A stretch of DNA of 64,000 nucleotides from positions 12,098,489-12,162,488 of the forward strand of contig CM020515.1 of assembly GCA_009823395.1 (NCBI GenBank). Direction: 5' to 3'. The notes beneath the pieces are model-generated. The model ran no database searches, was not told the origin of the DNA, and saw nothing but the letters and a program-made list of their open reading frames with translations. The stretch comes from Thamnaconus septentrionalis (lineage: Eukaryota > Chordata > Actinopteri > Tetraodontiformes > Monacanthidae). Position 1 is the stretch's first letter; each line of letters starts with the position of its first letter. The translations under genes were made by a program, and so were the position numbers. Positions 35,892 to 49,095 of this stretch are shown piece after piece.

Positions 35892-37333
35892 GTCATGTTG
35901 AAATAAACATTTATACATGAAAACAGTGGTTTGTTAATTGAGGCAAAATTTGAAAAAGATTTCTTTAAAAAAAAACGGTACAATAAATACAGTTAAGTTA
36001 AAGTATTGCATCGTCGGTTACAAAATATTGACATGTAAACTGTTAAGGCAGTTGAGTTGTGAGCACAGACAATAACAATCAATACCCACACTTCTGTTTA
36101 AGTCACTTAATGTTTTTGGACAAATACACTTAAAGCCACTCTAAGTTTTCAATAAATCAAGTTAATCTTTCTGTTCCCTAATTTACAGCTGAACTTCCTT
36201 TCATGTTTCACCACAGTTTTCCTGCAAAAGCTTGTTGAGTCACATTAGAATTTATTGTGCCCCACCACCAGAGGAGCACCAAGGAACAAACAAGTATAGT
36301 ACACAAAAATATGTAATAATAGAGCAGTGTAGTTAATTGTTCTATTGCAAACAACAAGTTGAAGATAATACAACAGTAAAATATACACAAAATAACTTTT
36401 CATTTCATACCCATTTTTTGATCTTTAATTTCCAACCCAGAATCCAATGGAAGCCGTCTTTCACAATATTTCACATATGGTTATGCTCATTTCAAATATT
36501 TATTATCCTAACATGACTGACACACTGTCAACAGTTAAACTCAAAATACTGAAAACAAAACATCCCACAGCAGGGAGACGGTCGAACATCACATTTCTTT
36601 TGCATCACTCAATGTTACGCTTTTTGTTAGAATGAAGAGGCACTTAGCAGTAAACATATTCCACTGTTTTACTTGTTCTTAACTAATGTGCCATAAATGT
36701 TAACAGCTGCTAACATTATTACTGCCGTTTTTGCAAACAAACAAAAAAAAAAGTTCAGGACATCTTAAATTGGGACATTGGTTTTTCTCTATGAAAGTTC
36801 CACATATTTGACAGTGCATGAAAAATAGCCAGTAGAGAACTAACTCACATGTCAGGACAAGATTGAAAGATGTGTACATGCGAATCTTGTTTTAACATTA
36901 CAAAATTTTGATGAATTTTAGAAACACTTAAAAATGTTTTGTTTTTTTTTCCTCACCATGATTTTGCCCTCTAAATCTCATTGATTATCATAGAGCTTAT
37001 AGAAGAATATTATCAAATAACGGAATGAGTGCAGTCTGATCCATTATTTTGGTTACATGGCATTCTTTTTTTGGCTGCTAACCAGACCAGCGATCAGTTC
37101 CACTGAGACTTAAATAAGTTTTTCTAGATTTGGGATGGAACAGTCCTCCTTCAGGTTATTTGAAGTGTACCAGCCCTCTCAATGTTACAGTGTGATATTT
37201 CACATCAGGGTGAGAATCTGTGGCCTTTACAGGCACTGGTCCCTTCACTTCCTGGCGTAAACGCATCATCCACACACACTGATACAACTTACTGAGGACG
37301 CTACAGCAACACGTCATTTGAACCAAGGCGAGC
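35892..37333 (-). other. Probable 3' UTR of slc25a17
   Basis: AT-rich and free of supportable coding exons. It lies directly downstream of the slc25a17 stop and before dxo's 3' end, so it is most simply the slc25a17 3' UTR. Confidence 0.5.
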
Positions 37334-39800
37334 TCACGCCTTCAGCTTCTTCTGCAAACCCATCACTCTAAACGTGGCGGCGGTGATTTTCTCATACACG
37401 ACAAACATGAGGGCGGCCGTGAGAACCGTCTGCAGTAACTTGGCCTCCAGGCCTTTGTACAAACCCACGACGCCATACTTCCTGTAATGAAAGAGCACGT
37501 GTTTTTAATCCGCTGTCAAAATATAGGAAGCAGATTGTTTAAGTGGTCTGTAAAACGCTTACTCACTTGATTCTGTCCATGAGCAGGGCGAAAATGTTTG
37601 AGATGCCCCCAATTATTCCGCTCTTACCGTCACCTTTGTACTGACCAAACTGAAGAAAGAGAAAAATGTGAGCTATAGACTGACATAAGAGACAAATAGT
37701 TATTTAAAAAAAAAAAAAGAAGTGTTTACTCTGAGAATGGCCTGGACTGTCTGAAGAGGATACGTGGCTGTGGTCGCAATGGCCTTGGCGACGGCTCCGA
37801 TGACAAAAATCTCTGCCGAGGAGATCTGGAATCGGACACAATTGTCGATCAATGCAATCACCCAAAAAGACCAAAACCTAATCACACTGGCCTCTGACAA
37901 TGCACTGGTGTTTTTCTTCCAGGCTTGTTTTGTTCACCGAGAATAAATCATATCTAGATCAGATTAACAGGAGGGGCACAGATGCATTTCCTGTGTCCGC
38001 TCACCTTCCTCCCTCCTTTCCCCGCCTTCCTCTTCATGGCCTCGTATATCATGAACTGCACAGCCGGGTTGATTACCAGGATGAGGGAGGGGAGTGTGCC
38101 GTTCCACAGAGCTCTCACACCCTCGTTGCTTATGATCTGCGAGAAGGCATCTGAGGGTGACAGCACCAAAGAAATTCAAATACAGGAGGGTGTTTATATA
38201 CACTACCAGTCAGAAGTTTGGACACACCTTCTAATTAAATAACTCTAAATGTTTTATATGAAGGGTGGCTATTTTGAAGAAATGAAAATATGAAATGTTT
38301 GAGTTATCACACCTTTTTTTTGTTTACTACATAATACCATATATGTTTCAGTCATTCATTCTTTTAATCTGAGAGTGAGAAAGAAAAATGATAAAATGAG
38401 AAGGTCTACCCAAACTATTGACTGGGAGTGTAGATTTCTTAAAAAAAAAAAAGAAGAAGAAGAAGAAGGAAATATCTTTAGAATAGTTGAAAGGTAAACA
38501 AACCAAATATCCCCCTGTAGTGGGTCTCATGAAGGTCCTCGTTTCTGAACTTCACCCCTTGCAGCTTTAGCCGGGTGTTGACCACCCACATGGGCGTGGT
38601 CAAGATCACGTTCACAGCCCCTTCACAGTCAACAAACAGTTAGCGGTCTTCATTCCCCCCGCACAAGATTCCTTGTGGAGATTTTAATGATTTTTTTTGC
38701 AAAGTGGTAAACAAAACAAACCTGATACAACCCCCATAAGCAGGTCTTTGCCCGGCCTGGACCTGCCCGCCCCAGATGCCGCCAGCTTCTTCAGCGTGTT
38801 GAAGGTGTAGAAGTAGACAAAGTTGGAGCAGCACAGGCTGGAGATGACGGGTAACCAGCCTCTGTACAGCGACAGACTGAGGGGAACAGGAGGATGTTAA
38901 AAAAAAAAAAAAACAGTCACGGCTTTGGCCAAGGCAATCAATAATAACAGGCCTGTTGTTTAATCTGTGAATCAGGCGCTCACATTCAGAAAAGTTCACA
39001 AGTTACAGGTTATTAAAGGACGAAAAATGCACATGTTCTAGCCTTAGCAGTGAACTCAAAGCAAGAAATTAACAAGGGAACAAGATGTACTTGTTCTACC
39101 TGAACATGACGCTGGATTACCAAAGCTCAAAACTGTACTCACAGGCCTTCTTCCTTTGCTATTTCAGCCAGAATGACAGGAGTCGATTTGGACCTTCGCT
39201 TCTCATCCACTGAAACGGTGCAGTACAATGAAAGGACAACATTAAGTGCTGCTTCTGTAGAATATGATTGTGCATTGAATGGAAAATACAGAAAGACTAA
39301 CAACAGGTGAAAAAAGTGACCAGCATCTTGGTTCACGTATATGTAATTTTGACAACATCTCTGCTAAGAAAGAGTGCAATATCAGCATCAAGCTTGTGTC
39401 TGAAGCTGAACGGAGACCATCCATAATGATTATAATGAGTCCAAACAACTCAGCTGTTGTAGCCACTATCAGGTAACCTCTGACCAACATGATAAGACCC
39501 GATGCTCACCCTGCAATCTGCTTTTGGCTGTGTCCAAAGGGAAGAAGACGGTCATGGCTGTGGCGCTCCCCTGAGGAAACATGCATTGTTTATAATCATT
39601 TTTACACTGAATAAAGTGACTAAAATGAGGAAAGAGAGAACATATCAAATCAAGCATGCGACACAAATGCATATCCTTCGCATTGCACTGACATGTGACA
39701 CATGTGACATTTGGGTTTTGCTCACCACTGCACCTGCCACAGCATGGACCAGTGTCTCGTACGACATGAGGCCGACGGCGGAGTTCCCGTTGCCGGACAT
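37334..39800 (-). CDS. slc25a17: Peroxisomal solute carrier SLC25A17 (PMP34)
   Basis: A carrier of the mitochondrial-carrier family located in the peroxisomal membrane, exchanging CoA, FAD and other adenine nucleotides. Nine coding exons on the minus strand: 39800-39726, 39570-39510, 39209-39143, 38876-38722, 38620-38504, 38150-38005, 37825-37730, 37649-37567 and 37481-37334. The phases join 315 residues (human 307). The three carrier repeats are visible: FPLDTAK in repeat 1, the degenerate TPMWVVNTR in repeat 2 and YPLQTVQ in repeat 3, a pattern characteristic of SLC25A17. Other landmarks are [44 protein letters not shown] and [22 protein letters not shown] Tc1-type MITE sits in the intron between the exons at 38504 and 38150. 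The acceptor at 38621-38622 (GTGAAG) has a weak pyrimidine tract. Confidence 0.96.
38201..38430. mobile_element. Tc1/mariner-type MITE in an slc25a17 intron
   Basis: Starts CACTACCAGTCAGAAGTTTG and ends with the inverse (…TTGACTGGGAGTG). Both ends abut TA dinucleotides (38199-38200 and 38431-38432), the Tc1 target duplication. The interior is AT-rich and non-coding. The same family occurs at 62513-62739. Confidence 0.75.
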
Positions 39801-41003
39801 TTTTGCAGCGTTTCACCGGTCGGCTCGCACCGCGAGCGCCTCAACACCAGGAAGTAGGCACGTAGTGACACCGAGAGGGAAGCGACGGCGGCGGTCGGTC
39901 TGAGGCTTCGAAGCTGCACAAACGTTCGGAAACTTAGAAGGACCTTGGAAGCTTGAGGAAGCTTCGTGTATCCCATAAGCTGAAAGTAGGAGAGAAAAGA
40001 TGGAAATGAGTTGGGAACAACCCGGCACCGACGTTTCCTCCCAGTCCATCAGTCATTGGTCGAACTGGTGTAATCCTGAAAAACGTCACTGTCCGCCGGA
40101 TACAGCTTGCTGTTGGCGCGAGTAGAAGTAAAAGCCTGTTTTACGAGTTCATTTAGCTGGGTAAACGTTCCTAAAATACAAATTAAGCGTTCTGTTTACC
40201 ATACGCCTAAACTGCAAATTTTTTCATTTTTTAATTTTTTTTTTTATTTTTTATTTTTTTAAAATTGCAGCGTTTGACAACTTTGGTTTTCTTTGGTTTT
40301 CTTCTGCCCGGTACGATGGCATTTAAAAAGAATAACTTGAAGCATGCGCCATCTAGTGGACAGGAATATGTCAGAGTGGCTCAATGTTTCACAGAGTAAA
40401 ATTCGTTTTTCAGAAGCGCACAGAGATTTATAGATGTGTTTTCAAATACACATTTAATTAAAATGCGTTTGGTTTCTCTGCAAAATCCTTCATTTACCTT
40501 AATAAGGAATCCTTGTGTTGCGATAAGTTATCTTATGAAAGTGGGTTAATTCTTATTAATAACGAAAGTCCACTGTCATCTAATCTTTCATTAAATGCAA
40601 GTCTAATGACGACATTGCAAAACTATTAGTAATTGTATTTTTGTCATTCAGATGCGGATATACCATTATTTTTTATTCTATTTGTTAAATTACATAAGGT
40701 AAAAACAATATTGACTCTGAAATGATGCAGATTGAATAGAAGCACATAAAACATATTTGAATGGGGTTTTCTTGAAACACTGCTGTGACTGCATGTGGTT
40801 GGTTTGAAGTTGGGGGAAAAGGCACAGCAACCATGAGCAGTGACCTGGACTTTGCTTTTGTTTTATGGCTCTGAGCTGCTGATACGTTGACGCCCAGTGA
40901 TCCCATTGTTTGCTTGGGTCAGTCACAGCTTCAGTCCGTGCATTTGATGAGGTGGAGAACAGACTGAAAGAGCGGTTTCAGACCTCTCCTGTTCTTTTTA
41001 GAA
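39801..41003. other. Intergenic, slc25a17 to anks4b
   Basis: No gene seen. 39801-40110 is GC-richer and holds the slc25a17 5' UTR/promoter. T-rich runs occur at 40215-40262. The interval just before 41004 presumably contains the anks4b promoter or a UTR exon acceptor. Confidence 0.55.
40346..40359 (-). promoter_or_regulatory. CTCF-like motif
   Basis: On the minus strand CCACTAGATGGCGC, a full match to CCASYAGRKGGCRS, in the gap between slc25a17 and anks4b, where the orientation of neighbouring genes changes. Binding is not shown. Confidence 0.4.
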
Positions 41004-43203
41004 ATGTCGAGGTACCACAAGGCGGCGATTGATGGATACTTGGTACTCTTAAAGGAGGCCACAAGGAAAGATCTGAACACTGCCGATGACGATGGCATGA
41101 CTCCAACTTTACTGGCTGCTTACCACGGACATATCGATGCCCTTCAGCTCATTTGCAGCAGAGAGTAAGTGTGACTCACTCTTTTAAATCACTACTGCTA
41201 AACTCTACAATAATACTGTCAATCCTGACAAACTTTAGTTTCAACTATTCAATTAAATGTGGAGAAGATTAAGAGATTTACATTAGCGTTGTTTTGTTTA
41301 TTGTTTTTATTAGTATATATGTATATTCTCAACAAGGCTCACCAACATTTCTTGTGATCCACAGACAGTCGTGAAAACCAGTACAGTGGAAAAAGAAACG
41401 GTCCACTCTTCACATTCCCTGAGCTGAGAAAAATGTTTAATTAACCAAAGCTAAACAGCTAAACAAAAGAACCTTTCAACCATTCCGACCACCCTCACTT
41501 CCAATTAGTATTCTATGAACTGCAAAATATTATTTTGGTTTTTGTTTTGAAAAATATAGTTTTGAAAAGCTGCCCACAGATTATAACACTTAGGTACAAT
41601 TTACACTTTACTCACTCAACCAGTATCTACTTCTGCCACCGTCATCAGAAAGTTGGACTCATGACAAGTTGTATCACCAGGACGTTTATGGGAGTGATCA
41701 CTGATTATCTTCTGCTTTGTTTTATGATCTGTGGTGTATTACGTATATGATATTTCACAAATTATTATTGTGGTCATTGCCATATTAGACTGAATGTGTG
41801 GAATTGTGAACTTTTAGGGTGTGGTCCAGTGGATTTTGTTCCCTTTTGAAAGTCTTAAACTTGGTATGCCAGATTATGCCTTTGAGTCATAAACAACTGA
41901 CAAGTAAAAGATAAACTTCACAATGAATTCAATCCAAAAAACACTTACAGTGCAATATATATTGGAAACTAAATAAAAAATAAATCAGCTTTAAATTATT
42001 TTAGTTTTCTCTTTTTGCTAATGTTATTTTTTTTATATTTATAAATTAAAATAAAAAACTTTCTCTCTGTCCTACAGAGGCGATCCCAACAAGAGTGACA
42101 TCTGGGGAAACACACCACTGCATCATGCAGCAGCCAATGGCCACATGCACATCCTCAGCTTTCTGGTCAACTTTGGTGCCAACCTCTTTGCGCTGGACAA
42201 TGACTTCCACACAGCGATGGACGTTGCTGCCTCTCGTGACCGAATGGACTGTGTGCGTTTTCTTGACGCTGCCGCCGCAAAACAGACCAACCAGAATCCC
42301 AAGAAGGTAGCCCTGATTAAGAAAGAGGCGGTAAAGGAGGCAGAGAAGCGTGTCAAACTCTGTGAGAAGGTCAAGAAGAGGCACCAGAGCACGATGGACA
42401 AGAAAGTGCACAACAGACCAGGAAGCACCGGGACGCTCACAGAGGTTACCATGGGATCTGCTTTGTCAAATATTGGCAGTATGAGTAGGGGCAATGAGCA
42501 ATACTCCAAGCTCATAGCTGTTGAAAAATCAGGCTCTCTCTCTTCCCGGGTAAAAGGTACACTGCAGAGGAAGCTTGGAAAGAAAGATCAAGGCTCAGTG
42601 GGGAAATCAGATGTCGACGGAAATGTCATTTTCCTCAAGCAAGAAGTATCCAGGAAGCCAGAATTCATGGAAGTATTCAGTGAGCAGGATGAAGAATTAT
42701 TAGAAACAGATGATATAGAAAAAGAAGTCGATGAAAATGGGGAGTCAGGTGAGGGTCAACAGTCTATCTTCAACAGACCTGGACTCGGGGGGCTTATCTT
42801 TATGAATACGATGGGTATGGACTCAGATGATGGCTCCAGTCGGAACAATGAGAATCTCGGCTACCTCTTTCAAAAAGAAATGTCTGAGGTGGATGACGAC
42901 GCTGCTGGATTTGAGGAGGATGGAGATGCCGAGCTTTGGCAACATGATGACCTTGGTTTGGATGACGGCGAAGACGCGGAAACATCTCCATTAGATGTGT
43001 TCTTGTCTTCCATCTCCTTGCCAGAGTTTGCCCTTGCATTCAGCAGAGAGCACCTGGACCTGGAGGCACTAATGCTTTGCTCTGATGAAGACCTGAAAGG
43101 CATTCGCATCCAGCTGGGACCCCGCAAGAAGATCTTGGATGCTGCTACCCGCAGAAAGAACGTACTTGAAAATCCTGGAATCATAAAAGACAGCTCTCTA
43201 TGA
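41004..43203 (+). CDS. anks4b: Ankyrin-repeat and SAM-domain protein ANKS4B (harmonin-binding)
   Basis: A scaffold of the intermicrovillar adhesion complex in the brush border, binding harmonin/USH1C and MYO7B-type partners. Two coding exons, 41004-41164 and 42078-43203, give 428 residues (human 417). Order: N-terminal ankyrin block with [13 protein letters not shown], then [16 protein letters not shown] and [12 protein letters not shown]; a basic coiled-coil-like stretch after about residue 145; an acidic middle; a SAM domain near the end (ETSPLDVFL … LGPRKKIL); and the C-terminal class I PDZ ligand DSSL. The paralogue USH1G/SANS is similar, but LLAAYHG, FALDND and the shorter length favour ANKS4B. 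The nearby uqcrc2 and mosmo, also on human 16p12, support this. A polyadenylation signal AATAAA is at 43248-43253. Confidence 0.88.
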
Positions 43204-43253
43204 TTTAAACACAAATGTATTTGAGTGTCAAAATATTCTATATTTACAATAAA

Positions 43254-44303
43254 GTATCTGTGTCTGATTGTAGTAATTACATAAACATATCAGCAACTTT
43301 ATCCATCTTGTGCTGTTTCAAAAACCTTATTTTTTGTTTTGGTATAAAATGGGTGATTCCTGTGTACCATGTATATGATTGCACTGCTACATGATTATGA
43401 TTGCCAATGTACTTTGTCAGATTAATAAAATGTGAGAAAGAAAAATCAGTGAATTTGTGTTTTTCATTCAATGATTTATTTCTTGTTTCGTTTTTGCACC
43501 TCAGCTAGGTTTATGTAATCTAACTCTTGTTTTATTTTAAGGGAGAGGTTTGAGAGGGAACGTTGCCATATTTGCCCTAAGGATTGAACGTGTTCGAATG
43601 TCTCTAGGCATCAACGTTTTTTTGTTTTGTTTTTTGCTGGAAAATAGCATCTTAAACTCGACGCTGCAAAATATGAGCGTTTTTTCTTTCCCCCACATCA
43701 CGCACAAGACTTCCAATCTTCGGCACTTTCAAGCTAAGGAGAAAAACGTGAAGCCGGAAGTGTTTTGATGTTACGCTTCCTGCACACTGCGGCGGAGGTA
43801 GGATGAGCTTCCGGTATGAGACTTCAAATTTTGTTGCTGCTCACCATCGCCGGACATAAATACAGGGGGTGTGTTCCACCGGTACTGTCACGATTATGAC
43901 TAACAGGTACTGTGTCACTGTTACAGCAGTTGGAATCTGTCAGCTTTGAGTGTGAATTGCGTTGAACACGGTCCATTAGCGTAACTCAGCAGAAAGTGCT
44001 TGTTTGCACCGACAAGCTGCTAAATGGGCGCTAAGCCTCATTAGTGAGCTAATAGACAGCCACGACTCTTCTCTCTGCCTGAGTGCCTGTGCCGCGACAT
44101 ATTTCTCTCTTCATTCGGATCCGGCCATGCAAAAGTGTTTACTTTTATTTCGTTTTCGTCCATTTTATTTCATTTCATTTTTAAGTAACATGTTTTCGAG
44201 CCGTTAATGCTACACGGGTAGTGTGTTCGTGCCGTTTGGAGCTCCGACTGTTTTGCATTGACCCAGCTTCCCTCTCCCAGGCTCGCCTAGTTTTTAGAGA
44301 AAC
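43254..44303. other. Intergenic, anks4b to the kelch gene
   Basis: No gene is supported. The right part, after about 43740, presumably contains the promoter and 5' UTR of the kelch gene. A CAG acceptor at 44278-44280 just before the start codon suggests a 5' UTR intron. Confidence 0.5.
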
Positions 44304-46110
44304 ATGGCTGAAGTGGCTGCTGTCAACGCCGGGTTGCCCCTGTCCTCCACCATGAACCTCACCTTCCAGATCCAGGATACGGCCGCCACAGCCTCCGCGG
44401 CAGCACCGGCTGCCCCGCTGAGCAACGAGGACTACCTGTTCGTGGAGGCCAAACACCCCAACACCGTCCTGCATGGCCTCAACAGCCTCAGGCTCAACAA
44501 CGCCTTCTGCGATGTGACCCTGTGCTGCGGAGGCCAGGAGTTCCCCTGCCATCGCATCGTCCTGGCCTCCTTCAGCTCTTACTTCCAGGTGAGAACGGCC
44601 ATTTCTTCTACTACCCAAGAACAAGTAAGTTGAACTTTCAGACTGCCAGCCAAAATCTGATTTTTAGCCAATCCAGATTGAAACCGGATGGCTCTTTTGC
44701 AGTCTGAACAGTCACAAATTGCATGAAATCAGATTTTTCTGTAACGGATTGAAACCACCTTCGGGAGGTATTTACAAATGGCATTTGGACAGATGCGTCT
44801 CAGTCTGAACAGCTCTCACAGGATTTGAGAAGGAATCTGATTTGAATCAGATTCGCCTGCAGTCTGAACACAGCCTAAGATGACTTGGATGACTGAGAAC
44901 CTTCAGACATACCCGAGAACAACTTGGTTGTCTGTTCTATTCTTTGAACATCATGATTTATATACAGTACTCTCCTACCAGGCCATGTTCTCCACCGACT
45001 TGATTGAGTCCAAATCTGAGCGCGTTGCCATCAATGGAGTGGAGCCTCAGATGATCGGGATGCTGGTGAGCTACGCCTACACATCAGAGGTGTACATCTC
45101 CAAAGCCAATGTGCAGGTAAGGCTATCTACCACCCCTCGTTGCGTCCCCTGCCCCCTGAAGAGTGACGTGGGCTCGAACGTGCTGCTTCTGTGTGGCTGC
45201 AGGCTCTGCTGGCAGCAGCCAACCTGCTGGATGTGATGGCCGTCCGAGAGGCCTGTTGTCGCTTCATGGAGTGTCAGATGGACGAAACAAACTGTGTAGG
45301 CATCCATTGCTTCGCAGAGGCCCACTCCTGCAAGGTGCTGGAGAAACGGAGTATGGACTACATCCTGGAGCACTTTGGCAGTGTTTATCAGCAGGTACGC
45401 AGAAAGTTATTATCATTAATAATCTAAATTTAGCAACTTGCTGATTGTTTATTCTATCCTAATCTCTGAATGACATAAATGACGAGCAGGTTGTCACCAA
45501 CACCTCACCCTGTCGATGCGGTTGTTTTTGTTTACCTACCAGGAGGAGTTCCTTTCTCTCAGTGTGGACAAGCTGACCGAAATCATCGCCAGTGATTTTC
45601 TCAACGTGCCCAACGAGGAGGTTGTGTTCGAGGCGGCCATGCAGTGGTTAAATAAATGTCCCTCTCGGAAACAAAACTTTGAAAAGGTCTGACTGACAAG
45701 AGTTTGGCACATGGAAGGTACTGTCTGTCATGAGAAGCTCAATGACTTTTATGATTTCCGCAGGTGCTTGAGAATATCCGGCTGCCTCTCGTCAGCCCAT
45801 ATTACCTCCACGACGTGATTGAGGCTCTGGATGTGGTGAAGGAGAACCAGAGCTGCCAGAAGCTCATCTCCGAGGCAAAGGACTACCTGCTGCTCAAGGA
45901 CCGCCGTGGAGAACTCTACTGCACGAGGGCAAGGCCACGCAGGTCCTCAGGTAACTGCACTGGCACGAAGACAGACACGCCAAATAAATCAGCTCAGGGT
46001 TATTATGTTTTACGACTTCATATTATAAAACCGAATGTTGCATGTTAACTGGTGACTTGTCCAGGGTGTTCCCTGCTTTCTCACCTCTGACATACCAACA
46101 TAAAAGATGC

Positions 46111-46141
<31 letters not shown>

Positions 46142-47898
46142 GCTATTTTAGCAGCTGATTAACCGGTAAAAGTAATTTGTTTTTGTCTTTTTTTCGATGA
46201 AATCGAAGGTTTGACATTTTTAATTCGGCTAACTTTGATCACAATGTTGATGGATCCCATTTATATTTGGGCAAGACATTTAAGCAGTCCAACAGAGGAA
46301 TAACAACATGGATAAAGAAGTCTCCATGAAGGCCGGCTTGTCTCGGTTCATGCCTCCTCTGTTTGCTAACCCACGTCGCTATGGCAACAGGAACAGCCGA
46401 GGTGATCGTGACAGTCGGCGGAGAGGATGACAAGGTGGTTCTGCGCAGCGTGGAGAGCTTCGATCCTCTGGCCAACCAGTGGAAGAACCTGGCCTGTCTG
46501 CCCTTTGCCGTGAGCAAACACGGCCTGGTCGTATCGGGTAAGATTCAGAAGCGGCACTGACGCCACAGCGTCCCTCCCGAGTGTCAAAGCTAACGCTATG
46601 CTTCTCTTTCCCTCCGTCCCCACCTTCCCTCGGCAGACTCCACGCTCTATCTGGCTGGAGGAGAGTTTCCCGACGGCTCCGCCAGCAGGGAGATGTGGCG
46701 CTACGACCCCTGCTTCGATTCCTGGATAGAGATGGCCCCGATGAATGTAGCTCGCTCCGAGTTAGGTGTGGCCCTTTGAACAGAAAGCCACATACAGTAT
46801 ATGAACCTCATTCAACCGGAAAATTGATCCAGGTAACGTTTCTCCCTCTTGCTGTAGGTCTTGCGATGCTGGATGGCTTTGTGTACGCCGTGGGGGGCTG
46901 GGAGGGGAACTTCCGCCTGCACTCGGTGGAGCGCTACGACCCTCACACCAACTGCTGGCAGTTCACCGAGTCTTTCAAGATGGCAGTCACTAGTCCGGCC
47001 GTCGTGGCGCTGGACGGACTGCTCTATGTCACCGGTAGACATGCTATCTTACAATATGCTACCACTAGATGCTACAAAACATGCACCGTTTCTTTAACTG
47101 GTCACATAAAAAAAAAAAAAAGATTTCTCCTTTTGTTGGAAAATGTTGTTTTTATTCATTTATTTCATATTTCCTGCTAGGTGGTGCTGTTCTAGAGGAC
47201 GGTGACGGCACGCACCTCGCCCAGGTTTACAACCCCAAAACCTGCGTATGGACCGAACTCGCCCCCATGCAGATCGCTCGCTCCGGTTCGGCTGCCTGCA
47301 CGCTGAAAGGAAAGCTCTACGTCATTGGTGCGTACATCAGGCACACAAATGCATTCGTCACAAATAAGGATAAAACGTTGCAATTCACCCTCTCACTGAC
47401 TGTCGCCCGCAGGTGGGTGGCACGCCTCGACGGAAAACACGGATAAGGTCGAGTGTTACAATCCCAAGACCAACCAGTGGACGATGTGCGCACCCATGAA
47501 GGAAAGGCGCTATCGGCCTGGTGTGGCTGTGGTGGACGGGAAGATCTACGTTCTGGGAGGAGCAGAAGGCTGGGACAGGTGAGAACATAATCCACCGGTT
47601 CACAATGCGAACATATACAATATAATACATAGAATCACAAGAATACATGGCTGTAGTGTGTCAGTGAACCTTCCAAAACGAGGAAAGTCCATCCTTTTTC
47701 CTTTCCGTTGTGCTATTTCCGAAAACCTGCTCTTTGTCTAGATATCACGACACTATCGAGAGGTACTGCAATGAGACGGACACGTGGGAGATCGTTGCAG
47801 AGATGCCAACCAGTCGCAGCTCCCTCAGCTGCGTGTCTCTACTGCTGAGGAAGAACATTCACATGAGCAGCTGCCCCGAGAGTCCCAATGACAACTGA
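44304..47898 (+). CDS. BTB-BACK-Kelch (KLHL family) protein, probable CUL3 adaptor
   Basis: Kelch-like proteins recruit substrates to CUL3 ubiquitin ligases: BTB binds CUL3 and the Kelch propeller binds substrate. Eleven coding exons: 44304-44588, 44982-45116, 45203-45394, 45543-45686, 45764-45950, 46391-46537, 46637-46765, 46858-47034, 47181-47327, 47413-47578 and 47742-47898. All are GT-AG and in phase, total 621 residues. BTB is at about 55-155 (FCDVTLCCGGQEFPCHRIVL, AMFSTDL), BACK at about 160-260 (NCVGIHCFAEAHSC, VRLPL-type IRLPLVSP), then six Kelch repeats from about 318 to 605 (ending GTAEVIVTVGG; YLAGGEF; YAVGGWEG; YVTGGAV; YVIGGWHAST; YVLGGAEG). RARPRRSSG before the propeller resembles KLHL24/KLHL35, but the propeller does not match them well, so I give no number. 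Start: AACATGG is a good Kozak context; Met17 is an alternative. Confidence 0.92.
44645..44877. repeat. Internally repetitive MITE-like segment in kelch intron 1
   Basis: AGTCTGAACA occurs three times (44701, 44802, 44861), and AATCTGATTT/ATCAGATTT occurs several times in both orientations. This resembles a non-autonomous hAT-type repeat common in fish. Boundaries are approximate. Confidence 0.5.
46111..46136. repeat. Poly(A) tract in kelch intron 5
   Basis: About 26 consecutive A residues, without a recognisable retroposon body on either side. Confidence 0.85.
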
Positions 47899-49095
47899 CT
47901 GAAGATGTTTTCACTGTGAGAAACCCCTCACTGTTGATTATGTGCCCCGTTGTTGGGAGACGACGCAAAGGGGAGGCGGCCTCAAGGCGAAACCCCGGGC
48001 AGCTCAGCTTGATCAGTTTGAGCTGAGCGTTGATCGGCCTCTTGAGCGGCGACATCGTGAAGGGTGCAGAAAACGACAGTGCACAGAAAACAACGGTTCC
48101 TTTTAAACGTTGTGGTGACAGAAATGTTACGTTTGAGTCACAGGCAGTTAATGTCTTAAGTTTTTATGTCTGAACACTACAAATCTGTGAAGAACCCTCC
48201 AGCTGGCTTAGTGTGTCTTTGTAAAGTTGCAATGTGCTATATTTATTGGGCTGTGATTTAGCTGTTACGCTGAAAAAAACTGATGCCCACTTCAAAGAGT
48301 GTGTGTATATAAAAATTTGAACCTAACCTGTGGAAAGGAAGCTACTTCTACTTCAGATTATTTTTTTTGTATTTTGAGTTTTCAATGTATGCCTTTCTTA
48401 CCATTAACATGTTGAGTATATTTTTGTAATGTCATGTGCGTTATGCATTTTAGTCCATTTGAAATGGTGACTGGATTTAATAAATGTAATAAATAAATGG
48501 ATTTAATAAGACTTCTTCTGTTCCCCCCCTGACTTTAGGTTTCATATTTTTAAAAATTAACATGCTGAAAACCTAACTACAGTAATTAATTGCTGAAAAT
48601 AAGAATTTGCGTTTGCAAGTTTTTCCCATTCATGTGTAAAAGTAAATTTGATGGTCAGTGTGTTCAGAGAGAAGACTGGGACTAGGAATTTCTATCGTAC
48701 CGTAGGTCATGTTTTAAAATGAAGGTTTTTTTTGTGTCTAAAATTTAATTTAAATGAATTATAATTGTGACTAAATCACTGCCGTATCATGCAGCTGCTT
48801 CAGTAAACGTTGCAAAGAAGTCTTGCATTTGTGTGAAATGCATTTTATTGTGTTCCTAAGGAAAACCTTTCAAATTTCTAAAACGAACAGACCGCTTATA
48901 ACCTCGTTCACTTAGTAAATTGTAAATGAATAATATATTTAAATATAATTTAACTAAAACGCGTCGCAGTAGTTGGAAGGCACTCATCTTGCAAACTCCA
49001 GTCATCTTTGGTTAGGCTGCGCAGTGGATTGTGGGTAAGACGTCCTCCCTCTGCTACCGTCTTTCTGCGCCGGCTAAAAAGAAGAGCCTGGAGTC
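47899..49095 (+). other. Kelch 3' UTR, then short intergenic gap to uqcrc2
   Basis: No coding sequence seen. AATAAA at 48479-48484 and again at 48488-48493 probably ends the kelch transcript, about 590 nt after its stop. The last 100 bases hold the uqcrc2 5' UTR. Confidence 0.6.

Noticed and set aside
42145..43203. Reading anks4b as a single-exon gene starting at the internal ATG at 42145
   Set aside because: The ankyrin block continues upstream in frame through the acceptor at 42077 into a second exon at 41004-41164 that matches the family N-terminus.
41004..43203. USH1G/SANS as an alternative name for anks4b
   Set aside because: Several SAM-side residues fit USH1G, but LLAAYHG, FALDND, the length and the uqcrc2-mosmo neighbourhood favour ANKS4B.
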